NCBI GenBank assembly: GCA_026225945.1 | Contig: JAMJFZ010001133.1 | Coordinates: 12,910,001-12,974,000, forward strand | Direction of reading: 5' to 3' | Length of the DNA stretch: 64,000 nt | DNA from: Cricetomys ansorgei | Taxonomy: Eukaryota; Chordata; Mammalia; Rodentia; Nesomyidae | Part shown: positions 1 to 12,244 of the stretch, in pieces | Layout: each line of letters starts with the position of its first letter | Position numbering within the stretch: the first letter of the stretch is position 1 | Notes under the pieces: model-generated | Told to the model about the DNA's origin: nothing | Databases searched by the model: none | Seen by the model: only the letters and a program-made list of their open reading frames with translations | Translations under genes and position numbers: made by a program

Positions 1-129
1 CGATCCAAATTAATCAAGCTGCCTATCACTTCAAATAACCACTTGAGATTTACTCCTTTTGAATTGGTGAAACACCTGTGTCCTTTGGCTGCTGTCTCCC
101 CATTTCTGCCTTTCCCCAGTCTCTTGTAA

Positions 130-330
130 CACCATTGTACTATCTCCTCAGTGAGTTCAACGTTTTAAGAGCACACATATAAATGATATGGTTTGGTATA
201 TTTTTCTCATGCCTAGCTCATTTCATCTAGCATAATATGTTCTGGGTTCATTCATGTTTCTACAATGATACTATTTGTCTCTTTTTAAAGGCTGAATAAT
301 AATCTATTGTGCATATATACCAGAGTTTTA
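130..330 (-). mobile_element. Old L1 3'-end fragment
   Basis: The reverse strand resembles the end of L1 ORF2, the region around the trailing ggaatactattc-type motif. It is short and strongly diverged, so the edges are approximate. Confidence 0.45.
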
Positions 331-464
331 AAATCAGTTTACGAGTTGATGGGCCTTAGGGCGATAGTTACCCACAACATCAGCATCAAGTTAAGATAAG
401 AGTGGGTTCAGTGTGGGCTGTAGAATGCCTTCTCTCCAGAAATCTGTTTGCTTGAAGTCAAAGT

Positions 465-650
465 CTGACTCATGTGGCCCAGATTGGCCTCAAAACTGCT
501 CTGTGGACAAGGATGACCATAATCTCCCAATGCTAGTATTGTATTGCCACCACACCCCATTCCCTTTTGGTACTGAGGACTGAATCTGTGACCTTGAACT
601 TGCTAAGCAAGCACTCCACTAACTGACCTACATCCCCAGGCCCTCTCTAG
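465..650 (-). mobile_element. B1-ID composite SINE (B4/RSINE1 type)
   Basis: A reverse B1-like half is followed by a reverse ID-like half ending in a tRNA-like box (reverse strand begins gggcctggggatgtaggtca). Diverged. Confidence 0.6.
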
Positions 651-2621
651 GAATTCTGAAACGTGTTCAAATGACAAATCTTAGGACTTGATCTTATAAC
701 TCCCAGCTACCCCAATCTTAGTGCATACATTCTTTGTACAAACAGTTTTAAATAAAAATGGAGTTCTAAGGTCAGGCTGATGTTTTAGGAGGAGCAGCCT
801 GGGGCATGGCACATGTTCTGCAGATTCCCTCCTGTCTCCACTCCACATTTTGACTTACTTTTCTGTAGAATAGACTTCATTCCAGTGTGAATTTCTGGGG
901 GGGGAGAAAACAATATATCTTCCTTTCGTCCTCAGAGCCAAGCACATGATTAATTAATGTTTGTGGAAAACTTGAGTAAAGGATTATTTGAGCACTGGCT
1001 TGTGCGTTAAAAAGAAACTCAGAGTCTGGACGCAAGCCTGTTGCTTGGGGAGCTAAACAATTACATTTAAGATACTTTACCGAAATTGTAATAATGAACT
1101 TTGGGTTGCTCAGATTCATACAACTCCAAAATCCCTACTCCAAATGTAATTTTAAGATGTCTATAAATTTCCTGGCCCATCAGTCATTGGTGAACTTAGG
1201 GATTCTGCACTGGATATCTATTGATGAGTGGCCAGTTACCTCAGTACTTGGAAACGTCAAACAAGCAGCCTTACTAATCTCCTGTCCTATGGGTCCAGGG
1301 ACCACGGGTACAGCTGTGGGCCACCATTCCAAAGCCCCTCACGAGATCACGATCAATCCTGGCTGAGCCCTCCAACTGAAGCTACAGCCACCTCAGACAT
1401 ATGCTACAGGAATAGCTAGTTCCAAACCCAATCCCTGGACACTGTCAATCCTTAGAATAGCCAAACTCACCCATGTGGCTGCCGGGAGAGGCAACAGCTC
1501 CTAGCCATGTGTGTCCCTCCCTCCATACAGCAGCTCACATGACTAGAGCTGGCTCTTCCAGACAGAATGGGAGAGAACAGAGGTTGTCAGAGGCACTGGA
1601 GTCTTTGGAAACCTAATCACAGCAGTGATTGAACATCAGCTTTGTCATATTGTATTAATGTTAAAAATGAGTCACAGCACCACACCCATAGTCACGGGAC
1701 AGGAATTACAAACTTCATGAGTGTCAGTCAGGGGGCAAGGAGGACGAGGGACACCTTAGAAGATGTCTGCATCAATCATCTTCCCATGCCAAACTCTGAG
1801 AAAATTATCCTCAGCGTGTGAGTGGTGTCAAGAACTATGGGGGATTTGAAATGGGCAGGATGTAAGATGACTGAGACCATGCAGCTTTGAAAGTCTATCT
1901 GCTGTTCTGAATTACTCACAAAAAAAGCAACTTTTCATTTTCATCTTTCTATCTTGCTTTCCTGACACCCTTGGGTTTCCTTCTTTCTTTAAAGATCCAT
2001 TCCTGCCATATGGCTTCTTGTCCTCCATATGGCTGACCTCCACGCTGGCTTATCTACATGGCTACTAGAGCTGCAGGTATGGGTGTGTGAGTGATAACTC
2101 AGAGTCGCCAATAGCGTGTTCGTGTTATATTAGGGAAACAAAAACAGTTCCCCTTGGAGTAACTTAACCTAGAGTGTGCCTAGATTTGTACTCTGTACTT
2201 CTCTCTCCCTGGGTCTCCCATTGGTTTCTGTCTGTTGTATGAGTCTGAGCCTATACCTACATGAATGCTGTCTTATGGATCTGTCCCTGGGTCTGTGTGC
2301 CCTAACAAGGGGCTTTGCTCTGTATTTACTAAACATCCCAGAAAGTATCACATGTAGAAGGAACAAGGGATATTTTACAAAAAAAAAAAATTAACAGACT
2401 TTTACAAGGGATGAAGTCACTGACTCCAACTGACCCCAGTGACCCAGATAGCAAACAGTATTACAAATTACATTGGTAAACAATTATATCATTGTTTATC
2501 AAGCAATATTTGTATGTGGTGTTCAATATTTATGGCAGATATGATACTCATAAGACTACTTTCAGGCTATGCTTACTGTTTCTGGCAAACAATTTCTGGC
2601 CAAAATAACACATGTGCGTTA
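651..2621. other. No gene or clear repeat seen
   Basis: Mixed-composition sequence. Open frames of 60-90 codons here have no recognisable protein content. A run of A near 2378-2390 might be a SINE or retrocopy tail, but no element body was identified. Confidence 0.5.
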
Positions 2622-3062
2622 TGACCTGGACCAGCGGGTCATTCTCCAGTGACAGGGTCCTAAGAGGGAGGGTTAAGAGACAAGAAGATAAAGAATACAG
2701 AAAGGCTGTGGTCAAGAGGTCTTGCACAAGCTGAGTCTTATGTCAAGCAGGCTTATTAAGAAGCATGGCATCTTATACACTATTTACAGAGGGAGGACGG
2801 GCCAAAGTCAGCAATGAGCTAACAATGCTGCTAAAACACAAGATACCTCGGACACAGCTGCCTGAGGACTGATAACCACAGCACGGTGCGGGCAGGGTGG
2901 GGGCAGGAATCTGGATTCCCAGAACTGAAACCTTAGCTCCCTAGCCTCTAGCCCCAGACCTGACCTTGCCAAATCTGCTCCTGGGCAAGGACACAGAACT
3001 AGGTTTCTTTTGTCCTTTCATCAGGGTCTCTGATGGAGCCTTGGATTGTCTAGCTTTTAACA
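2622..3062 (-). mobile_element. Solo ERV LTR, same family as 32594-33070
   Basis: On the minus strand it begins TGTTAAAAG and ends GGTCCAGGTCA (TG...CA ends), about 441 bp. Inside are a TATA-like tgtataaga and a cttaataag segment before an R/U5-like region. The order and wording match the plus-strand LTR at 32594-33070 along most of its length. Flanking 6-mers GCGTTA and GCATGA could be a decayed target duplication. No internal retroviral genes adjoin it. Confidence 0.7.
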
Positions 3063-3832
3063 GCATGACTCCGAGTGTGGGCGTGGAAGGATGCATAACT
3101 TAAAACTACATCTGTGCATTAGCTTGGGCTGTAAGAGTTGATTACGTGGGAATCCAAGGCAAGTAAGGTTGGCTGTTACATTGTTCTCTTAAAGGCAAGT
3201 TAAACAAACAGAGAACACAGTAGGAGTGCAGTCTTAACTCTTTAAGTGACTTCAAGGTACATTCTTAACTCTGGCCATGAGGTTAGGCAAAAGCTGAGTA
3301 TTTTAAGAGCGTGAGAGACATTTTCCCGAATAAGGCAGCGTCACACAATACAAGGTGCACTGCCTGACACACCCTTCCAGCTACTTCAGCTGTCACCTTG
3401 ATTAGTTTAAAACTTGTTCTTGACATATGTATAAAGATGTCATGGTGGCACCCAGTACTTTATATGCCAGCACAAAAAAATCAACTTTAGAAAGGGAATA
3501 GGGGAGGACCTGGCACTCTGCCTGGCTACAGTGCAAACTCTTCTTGTCCATAGAAATGTAAACTGTGCCACTCGAGAGATGAGCAGTTGTGCCCCCGTGG
3601 GTGCTGGCCAGTTCGGTGTCTAAATGACTGCAAACCGCTGTCAGCAACCCTAGTCATGTGGATGAATTTGCTCTATCTTGTTTAGGGCTCTGTTGTAAAA
3701 CAGCAGTTTTTTACACCATAGAGATTTCATTGTTAATGAATGACAACATCTCTGACCTCTGTTTTTCTTATATTTGTGCATTCTGCAAAAAGACACCACA
3801 CCACTTACAGTCTATGCTCTAAATTTCATTCA
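3063..3832. other. No gene or clear repeat seen
   Basis: Single-copy-looking sequence. The frame at 3402-3647 has no recognisable domains. Confidence 0.5.
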
Positions 3833-4020
3833 GAGGCTGGAGAGATGGGTCAGCAGCTTAGAACACCTCCTACTCTTCCAGAGGGCTGGGGTTTAGTTCC
3901 CAGCACCCACACTGGCTCTTCACAGTCACCTGTGATTCCAGCTCACAGGGATTTGACACCATATTCTGACCTCTACAGGCATTGAACTAACTTCAGACAC
4001 ACACATGACACACACATGAT
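3833..4020 (+). mobile_element. B2/B3-type SINE
   Basis: Starts ggctggagagatgggtcagc, the tRNA-derived head with A-box wording, followed by a typical B2/B3 body and a CA-rich tail. Moderately diverged. Confidence 0.8.
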
Positions 4021-4532
4021 TAAGAACATTTTAAATGCATTTAAACAAGGAATCAGAGTCTTTCTCATGAGTGACAAAGTGAAAAACAGTGTGGTCATCT
4101 CTCCTACTCAATTTTTCTAGCCCCCCGCTTTACTTCACCACTTTGGTGACTTCTGCTGTTTAGCTATCCCATGCCCCACTGTCCCATGCACTTTCCTGCC
4201 TGGACTCTTTGTTGGACCCTCTCCAGGACTTCTTGTTCCTCTTCATTAACTGCTGGCCACCATCGGCATAGGCTTCCCGATGTTTCTGTCTAAAAGTCCC
4301 TAACCCTAACTCCAACCACGTCTTCCAGAAACACCACCACATGACATTTACAGAATATTTAATATTTGTTGAATAAACAAATGAGTGAATAAATGTCATG
4401 TGATTCTACCTTTTGTTAAATCATATGTGCTCATTGTATTCATGAAATTCAAAGAGGGTCCCCAAAGCCAGCTGCTTTTAAGTGTCTTATCAAACTGAGC
4501 CAAATATATTCTTTAAAATATTAATTATTTGT
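4021..4532. other. No gene or clear repeat seen
   Basis: AT-rich unassigned sequence. Confidence 0.5.
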
Positions 4533-4700
4533 CAGGTGGTGGTGGCACACGCCTTTAATCCCAGCACTCAGGAGGCAGAGGCAGGTGGATCTCTGTGAAT
4601 TCGAGGTCAGCCTGGTCTACAGAGTGAGTTCCAGGACAGCCAGAATTTAAACAGAGAAACCCTGTCTCAAAAAAATATACAAATAAAAAATAAATGAATA
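4533..4700 (+). mobile_element. B1 SINE with A-rich tail
   Basis: Full-length 7SL-derived B1: gcctttaatcccagcactc near the start, gaggcagaggcaggtggatc in the middle, ccctgtctcaaaa at the end, then an A-rich tail. Relatively little diverged. Confidence 0.92.
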
Positions 4701-5610
4701 ATTTTTCTCTTAAATTCGATTGTCCCTGTCAGTGACCAAAGGCCAATGTCATTCACACTTCCACTCTTGGCAGTACAGACACAGCTGCAGTCGCACCGCT
4801 CCCAGCTGTTTCTCTTCTTGTTTAACTCTGAGAAGGAGTGCCAGGAGCAGTAAGACCTGTGTCTCCATGTCCCTTACCAGCCATCCACACCCTAGGGCTT
4901 CTGGAAGAAGAAAGGTCTCCCCAAATGATTCCTTTTCCTGACGTTGCAGAACAAGATAGCCACTCTGACACATCATTAGCCATACACCGACATCTGTTCT
5001 GCCAAAGACAGAAGTCACAGCACAGATGTTTCTTCTATATGGAAAGGAGGAATTCCTCAGACAGACGTTCTTGACTGTGTGGATGAGTTGGCCACATCTC
5101 CACAGTCATTTGTCTTCTGTGCCCTCTCTGCCTCCAGCTTGGGGTAAGAGAATGGGTAAGAAGAATTGAGATAAACTGTGTCAATAAAAGCACGTAAGGC
5201 TTTCACTCTACTGTGACCTTCCGCTGACATGGGCAGAGTAAGAGCTGACATCCAAATGAAGTCAGAAGAAAATCCCACAGCGATGGTTTAGAAACGAGTT
5301 GAGGATTAAAACCCGTGCTGTATAGCGGTGCAGCTGGCAAAGCCTTGGACCAGGTCTCCATTGATGGAAGGAAAGAGGTCAGGAAGGGAGTGATCACCCT
5401 CTCTGTATGCATATCCCCACAAAGACGGTGTGGTTTTGTCTCTTACTCTCTTCCAGAGCACCAGTTATTCTCACCAGAGGAGAAATGGTTCCTTACACAG
5501 TGTCCTGATCTGGAAGTCTGTACCATCTTCCCCACAGCCTCTGCCTTGCTTAGATTTTTTTCCTCTGTTCTTCTTTCCAGGGAGTAATGGTTTGATATTC
5601 ATTCTCTCAC

Positions 5611-5613
<3 letters not shown>
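4701..5613. other. No gene or clear repeat seen
   Basis: Several overlapping short frames on both strands, none with recognisable protein features. Confidence 0.5.

Positions 5614-5658
<45 letters not shown>
5614..5658. repeat. (GT)n microsatellite
   Basis: About 22 uninterrupted TG dinucleotides. Confidence 0.97.
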
Positions 5659-5660
<2 letters not shown>

Positions 5661-5732
5661 ATAGTATATGTATGTATTCATGTGTATTGTGCATGTGTGT
5701 TGAGTGTATGCATAGAGGTCTCTATTTTACAT

Positions 5733-5900
5733 TTTGAGACAAGGTCCCTCACTAAACCTGGAGCTCACCAATTTGGCTAAGCTAGATGCCCAATGCTCTC
5801 CATGTGACATAAATGGCCTCTTTCCTTGGTAAGTGGACTGGACAATAGGTCAGGTGCCTTGCTTCTTGCTGTACCATGTGAGACCACTCGAGCTCCTTGG
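5733..5900 (-). mobile_element. Diverged B1-ID/B3-type SINE
   Basis: Begins gagacaaggtccctcactaa, like the reverse-oriented tail half of rodent composite SINEs. Weak match, edges uncertain. Confidence 0.4.
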
Positions 5901-5989
5901 GCAATCAACTTCTTACATCGTGGTTTGCTACCAGCTTTCCATTGTATTAGGCCATATCTCTCAATGCATCACTTCTTCCTAATTCAGTT

Positions 5990-6480
5990 CTTTAAAATGT
6001 AAAAGTCCGTTTTCCTGGAAATTTTGTGATTATATTTTTCTTTAGAAAATAGTATTCCACTTTTTATAAATAGCAGACTTTCATTACCCATTCATCTGTT
6101 CATGGACACCTAGGTTGATTTCAATTATGTGCGACAGCAAACCAAGTGGATAGAGTTAGAATAAATCATACTAAGTGTGGCCACACACTCTCAGAAAGAA
6201 AAGAAGCCTGTTACTCTCCTTCATATGGGGAATCTTGCTGATAACATGCAGATATGTGTATAAACAGATGTACATATACATAGGCACAAAATAACATGAA
6301 GAAAAGAGAACAGGAAAAGCTAAATATTAGGGAATGATGAAGGATTGAACGCAGACCATGGACAGGAGTTATGAAACTTGACATAAAGCTAATTGTTTTT
6401 CTACTTCTAACCCTGTCGTGAATTTTTCATTTTTTGAGGGTACATAAGTTCATAAAAATATATTTTATATCGCTTTATAG
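5990..6480. mobile_element. L1 3' remnant with internal inversion
   Basis: 5990-6130 reads as the end of L1 ORF2 on the minus strand. From about 6150 the next part of the L1 end (ORF2 terminus into 3' UTR) reads on the plus strand. The two pieces are neighbours in an L1 but point opposite ways, as in a twin-primed insertion. Confidence 0.5.
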
Positions 6481-6975
6481 CTACTTCTTAGAACAGCAAT
6501 ACTTGGTTTTCCTTTAGGTTCCTGGGCTATCCAGCCTCATGTTCTTAGCCATCCAAGCAGTGTCATGTATGGGCTCCATCTAGAGGGGTAGGCCATCGTC
6601 AAACCAGACGTTGGTTGGTTACTCCTACAAGCTTGGTGCCCCCACTGCACTAGCTAGCATATGTTGCAGGCAGGACACCAATGCAGATCGAAGGATTTAT
6701 GGCTGGATTGCTGTTTATATTTCTCCTCTAGTAGCATGCAGAGTAACTATCTATACCAAGGACACTAGCATACGTGCGTGAAGGCTCTATGTAGGCACCA
6801 GCTCAGCTTCTCTGTGTTCAGTGAGTTGTGTATGTTCTCTTTGGCAATGGAGCCTTGCTGTCATTTTGTAGAAAACAATGTATAGTCTTGGCAACAGCCT
6901 GGGTTGTTTAGGGGTTCCCATGAGATCCCACTAGCCAAAAACTCAACTAGATGTAACCAAACCCTAAAACTGCTA
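6481..6975 (-). mobile_element. L1 3' UTR segment (inverted part)
   Basis: Matches 48075-48550, the 3' UTR part of L1 copy B, along its length and in the same orientation (shared gcatgcagagtaac and ggagccttgct). It abuts a plus-strand L1 3' UTR piece. Confidence 0.65.
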
Positions 6976-7720
6976 ATCCTAGATCAGTGCCTCGCTCAGC
7001 CATCATCAGAGAAGCTTCCTCTGCAGCAGATGGAAAAAACTACAGAGACCCACAGCCTGACACTACACAGAAAGTGAGAGACTTTGGAACACTCACCACT
7101 AAAAGAGATATCTCCATCAAATCCCTCCCACTAGGGCTCAGGGCACCCCTCAGAGAACACTAAGAAAACCAGGTCCTCTAAATCAATAGGATAGACACAC
7201 ATACAAACTCATAGACACTGAGGGAACATGCACAGGGCCTGCCCGGGTCTGTATACGCCACCACCCCTAGCCCAGAAGCAATCTCCAATTGAGAAACAAT
7301 TGCAAATGAACATTTAGTTTTCTCCAAGGGAGTCTCACTGGGGCAACAAACTAGACAGTCAACAGAAAACAAACTCAACATTATCTCTGAGGTTCCTTGT
7401 CCCGTAGTGTCCTGTCAGGGCTCTTCCGTTTTTGCTTGTTGCTTAATTTTATCTTATCATTTTTTTAATTTTATTTATATTTCTCTTCTCCCAGTTTAGT
7501 GTTTTTATGGGTTCCTGAGTATGCAAATGAGTGGGTCTCTATTTCTTTTGCCTTCTCCTGTGCTCTTTTCCTTCCGTTTGTATGTTTTGTCCAACTCTGA
7601 TGTGTTAGTTTTGTTTCATCGTATTTTATTTTATTAATTATCCCATAGAAGCCCGTTTGTTTCTTAATGAGAGACAGAAGAGAGGTGGATCCAGATAGGA
7701 GGGGAGGTGGGGAGAAGCCA
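6976..7720 (+). mobile_element. L1 3' UTR terminal segment
   Basis: Plus-strand rodent L1 3' UTR wording: acagagacccacagcc, then a T-rich stretch and a terminal G-rich purine block near 7680-7725. With 6481-6975 it makes an inverted/direct pair. Confidence 0.55.
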
Positions 7721-8524
7721 GGAAAAGCACAGATGTGTTAGCTGTGACACTCTCAAAGCTTTAGGATTCAGATTATTGCCAGTGTGACTGATTACATGTG
7801 CCACCACTTGCTTCGTGTGACACGTGAGGCTCCCTGTAGACGAGTATATGCCTGGACATTTGCATCACCCAGATCTGTAGCATTGCTATCCAATGCACTG
7901 ATTCATTTTGTCCCATAAAAATAAGTCAACTAGGAAGAAGTTTTTGTTTTGGTTTCTTTAAAAACGCAAAATGGCATTTGGACTACGTTTATGTCCCCAT
8001 CCCAGGTGTGGTGGATGATTATGAGTTGGATTTGGAATGCTTGGTGCCAGTGGCTATAATTTGGTTAGGTGCAGTTGTTTTGGCATGTGTAGCTTGTTCA
8101 TTGGATTGTGTGCTGCTTGGGTTTACGAGAACTTTTGCTTAGAGTAAAAAAGGTTTGAAGCCCCAAGAGCCGGGGTGGCTGTTGGTTGTTGGTTCGTTGG
8201 TTGGTTTGTCCGTTGTTAGTGTGTTGATTCCTACTTAAAAGTATAAAGGTTAGAGAGATTTAGTCTGCAGATAGTGATCTGGGTCCCTAGTCTGACTCAC
8301 TGTCAGCTAGTCCTCTCCAAGCTTAGGACAGCCTAAAAAAGGCTTTGAGGATTTCTACCCTTCTCTCATTCTATATCAAGGCCACCTGCAAAAGCGGTGA
8401 AAATTTCTTTCTCTTTCCCTAAATTAAGGGTAAAAGATTGTAGTTAACAACTACAACTTACAAATAGCAAAAAAAGTTCAGAGACAACTGCTTCATGTTC
8501 CCTCCTCTCAATAAACTTTATGAG
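7721..8524. other. No gene or clear repeat seen
   Basis: Unassigned sequence; a short GGTT-rich patch lies near 8175-8215. Confidence 0.5.
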
Positions 8525-8528
8525 GTGT

Positions 8529-8576
<48 letters not shown>
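8525..8576. repeat. (GT)n microsatellite
   Basis: About 25 GT units with one interruption near the start. Confidence 0.97.
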
Positions 8577-8577
<1 letters not shown>

Positions 8578-10029
8578 GTGCTGCAGTCCGGTCAGCTGCT
8601 GCAATCTTAAGCACTTATAGGGAGTTCTACCCATACCTCACTTGGAAAGCATTATTCTTGGCTGAGTTCAATTACAATTAATTTCAAACAGACTGAAATT
8701 TTATGATCCTTTGAACTAGCTTTGAAAAAAGTACATGAATCTCAATGAAAGACGTGATAAAGTGCACACAAGGTAGGTCCACCACAGGCTCTCCCTGGTT
8801 GACATAGTGCTAACCTACAGAATTGGAAGGTTTACAAAAGCTTTTTATTGTATTTTGTGGAGTTGGCTGTTTTAAAAGATGTCAGTCCTCTTCAGAGTGT
8901 GCTCCATTAATAAATGCTGTTTCTTGAACTGGTAAAAGGGAAAGTATGTCCTATTAACTAATAGCTAATGCTTTGAACTGTTTTGTGAGGTGTGTGGACT
9001 CATGTGTCCCTAAACATCAGCCTGAAATATTTTCCTGGAAGGTTTCAGGTTAGCCATACTCTCAGTTCGCTAAGTATGTACATTGTATATCAAACACCAG
9101 CCCGGGACCTAGAAGACTCTCCAGCCAGCACTGTTACTGCTTTCTTGCTCTTTGCCTTGATTCTTTCCTTAGCCTATTCCATCTTCCATCCCCATCCACA
9201 TTTTACGTATCTGTCCCCAGCAATGTTTTCTTTCCATTTACATTATATTTTACTAACCTCATATGCTAACTTCTAACAAGAAGAAGAGCCAAATAGACAA
9301 ACATACACAAAAATCAGATCCCATGGAAAAGCACCTAAGAGGGACAGAGATGGCTTCTCTGGTAGTAGGAGTCTTGATCTTGCTCTGTCAAGCCTCCCAG
9401 GGAAAAACTGGGTCCCATTTGTAATGCTCTAATGCTGACTGTGTCTTCTAGATGCATTGCTTTTCCATGAGCAAAGCAGTACAGATTCAGAGTAGCAAAA
9501 GCAAAGAAGGTAATCAGTCCTAAGACATTTTCTCTGGCCTTCCTCATGATCATACTGTGTCACCCTGCAACTTCATACTTCACCACATTGACAGAGAGCC
9601 TGTGTGTCCATCCGAGAGATTGTGTTGCAACAGCTTTTAGTTTTGGGACATGTGGTTTTCATCAATTCTGCATGTGGTTTAGGAACTACCGTCCTAGAGT
9701 CTCCAGTAGCTAGGCAACAAAAAAGGATGGCAAAGACTTACCAAGCGAGAAGAAAGCACTTTAACACCAGAACCTGAAGTTTCATGATGGTAGGCCCTCC
9801 TGCCAGACGTCTGGTACTGTATTTCCTGTTTATTCCAAGTCAGAACTAATGGGAATGTCTCCATTCTTGTGGTCAGTCTTTCAGCTTCCAGCAGTAACTA
9901 AGTCCCAGAAACTATGATATAATTTGAGATCATCTGCTGCTTGGGAGAAAGCCAATGCTTTCCTTTCTTGAGTTGGATTTTCAAGTTTGTTTGTCTGTTT
10001 TTAAAATCATAATTGGAAAATATATCAGA
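8577..10029. other. No gene or clear repeat seen
   Basis: AT-rich unassigned sequence. Frames at 8992-9276 and 9335-9553 lack recognisable features. Confidence 0.5.
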
Positions 10030-10380
10030 CCTGTGGTGGTTTGAATTAAAATGGCCCCACTGGCTCATAGGGATTGGCACCATCAGGAGATGTCCTTGTT
10101 GGAGGAAGTGTGGCCTTGTTGGAGGCAGTGCATCACTGGGAGTGGGCTTTGAGGTTTCAGAAGCTCAAACAAGGCTCAGTGGCTCACTGCCTGCTGATCC
10201 AAATACAGAAGTCTCAGCTACCTCTCCAGCACCATGTCTGCCTGTGTAATGCTATGACTCCCACCATGATCACAATGGACTAAACCTCTCAACTGTAAGC
10301 CAGCCCCAATTAAATGCTTCCCTTTATAAAAACTGCCATGGTTGTGTTGTTTCTTCACAAGAACAGGAACCTTAAGACAA
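10030..10380 (+). mobile_element. MaLR-class solo LTR
   Basis: A common rodent LTR-like repeat: begins near ggtttgaattaaaatggccc, contains agcaccatgtctgcctg, and ends with taagccagccccaattaaat followed by a cttaagac-type terminus. The same family lies inverted at 56205-56595. ORR1/MT-type naming is tentative. Confidence 0.75.
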
Positions 10381-10424
10381 GACCCATGTAAGTTATTTCA
10401 CTGACATATATTTTAAAAATTATT

Positions 10425-10548
10425 TTTGAAGATATAAGGCTGTTTTGGAACTTACTATGTAAACCACACTGACCTTGAACTCAAAGAGATCCATCCCACC
10501 TCTGATTTCAAGTACTTGGATTAACATGCACCCACTATGCCCAGACGA
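10425..10548 (-). mobile_element. Diverged B1 SINE
   Basis: Reverse B1 wording (ccttgaactcaaagagatcc), heavily mutated. Confidence 0.6.
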
Positions 10549-10559
10549 AGATTCATTTT

Positions 10560-10748
10560 TGCTTTAAATCATGCATAAGTATGTACGCCTGTGACCCGTG
10601 ATGAGTGGGTGTCCCCAAGAGGGTGTGAAATCCCCACAAGCCGGAGTTACCAGCAGTTGGAAGCTGCCAACATGGGTGCTGGGAACTGAAGTTGGGTCCT
10701 TAGCAGGAGCAGCAAGCACTTGACTGATGAGTCGTATCTCCAGCCCCC
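10560..10748 (-). mobile_element. B3/B2-type SINE
   Basis: Ends in a reverse tRNA-derived head (atctccagccccc) and contains gggtgctgggaactgaa. Diverged. Confidence 0.7.
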
Positions 10749-11739
10749 TGATATTTTACACAGCTCTAATTCATGAACATATTTCAGCTCAGCAGAGGAG
10801 ATAACACATAAACATCAGCTTTGTAAACATGGTAAGCAGACGCAAGAGAAACTAAATCAATGTAGTGGATAGGCAGGGAGCGAGGATCACTTGTGCATGG
10901 GGTAGATGCTGTGGTATTTAAGTGTGGAAAGGTGAACACCTTCTACTGAAGATTTTCTGTTTAGAAGGGGAAGAGAAGTAAAGAAGAAAACAGAAATGAA
11001 CTGCAGGCCAAAGGCACAGTGTAAGTGCACATTCTGAGTGAGACAGACAGGTGAACTGTTACAGTGGTGTCAGACTTCACAGACCTTCCGATTAAGAGCA
11101 ACTAGATGCCAGAGTTGAAAATCAGACTAGGGAGTCAGAACTTTACTCGGTGACACATAAAAGGCATTAAGTCATAATGGCTAAAAGCCATTATGGTTCC
11201 TTCCCCCCAACCCCAACACATCCTGAGTTGCAGGTGGGAAGGTGAGCTTAGATTTGCCTGGCCCTGCTGAGCCCGCCTCAACCAGCAGTTGCTACTACTG
11301 AGCAGGGAAGTGATACTGCAGACAGGAAGTAATTTGGATTCAAAGATAGAATTTTGTCAAAAGGAATCAGAGGGGTGGCTGTGTAAAAAGCAAGACCAAT
11401 TGAGCATGGGACACAGACAACACCAGCAGTCAGAACACTGAGGCAGGAAAAAGGGAAAGGAAGGAAAGGAGAAAGGAGAGAGCAAGGGAAGGAGGAAGAA
11501 GGGAGGGTGAAGACAACACTACTACTCCCTTGAGTATATAGTTAAGGCCTAAGCATGGAAGGGAAAGATGCCAGAAATATTCCAATGGTGAAGGTGTCAG
11601 AACTTGAGCATCATCTATGGAAGGCAGTAAAAGGGAACTGGTCAAGGATGGCTGAGAGATTTCATGACTGAGGAGGTATAAAAATTAAATTACTGATTAT
11701 AAAAATCAGTAATTAGCATAGTCAGAAGTAATCAGAATG
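10749..11739. other. No gene seen; two perfect hairpins and a purine-rich patch
   Basis: Perfect inverted repeats at 11173-11195 and 11688-11714, and a purine-rich stretch with few interruptions at about 11447-11512. No coding sequence recognised. Confidence 0.55.
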
Positions 11740-12244
11740 AAAGATGCTTGTCCAGTTTTTATGTTTTGCATTTTAGGTTTGGATTCATTTTACTTTTATT
11801 ATTTTTCTACAAGTATCTATTGTGTGTTGGGCTTATTCTTTCCCTCACCGTGTTACCATCTAAATTACCCCTCTAGCTCTATGCCTCTTTCCCTCCAATT
11901 AATCCCTGTTGCCTCCTGTAAACAATGCTACCGGTGCTTCCGTTTAGTGTATTCATGCATGGCGTTATGTGACTATATAACATCTAGGAACTACAAATGA
12001 GAGAAAATTATACAATGTTTGTCCTTTTGAGGCTGGGTTAATTTGCTTAATATAGCTGCCTCCAGTTGCATTCATTTTTCCACAAATGATACAACTTCAT
12101 TCTTTTCTTACGGCTGAAAAAAACTTCCATTATATATATGGAGCACATTTTCCTGACCAGTTTTCTTTCACCGGGCACCTACCTGGGTTGGTTCCATGGC
12201 CTCGCTATTGTAAAAGTGCTGCAGTTTTGAACTCTATTCTGTGA

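Noticed and set aside
2622..3062. Possible endogenous retrovirus with coding interior near the LTRs at 2622, 32594 and 57530
   Set aside because: No gag-, pol- or env-like frame was seen next to any of these LTRs; they are solo LTRs.
3833..3900. tRNA-like A and B boxes here and at other B2/ID heads
   Set aside because: They belong to tRNA-derived SINEs and cannot fold into complete tRNAs.
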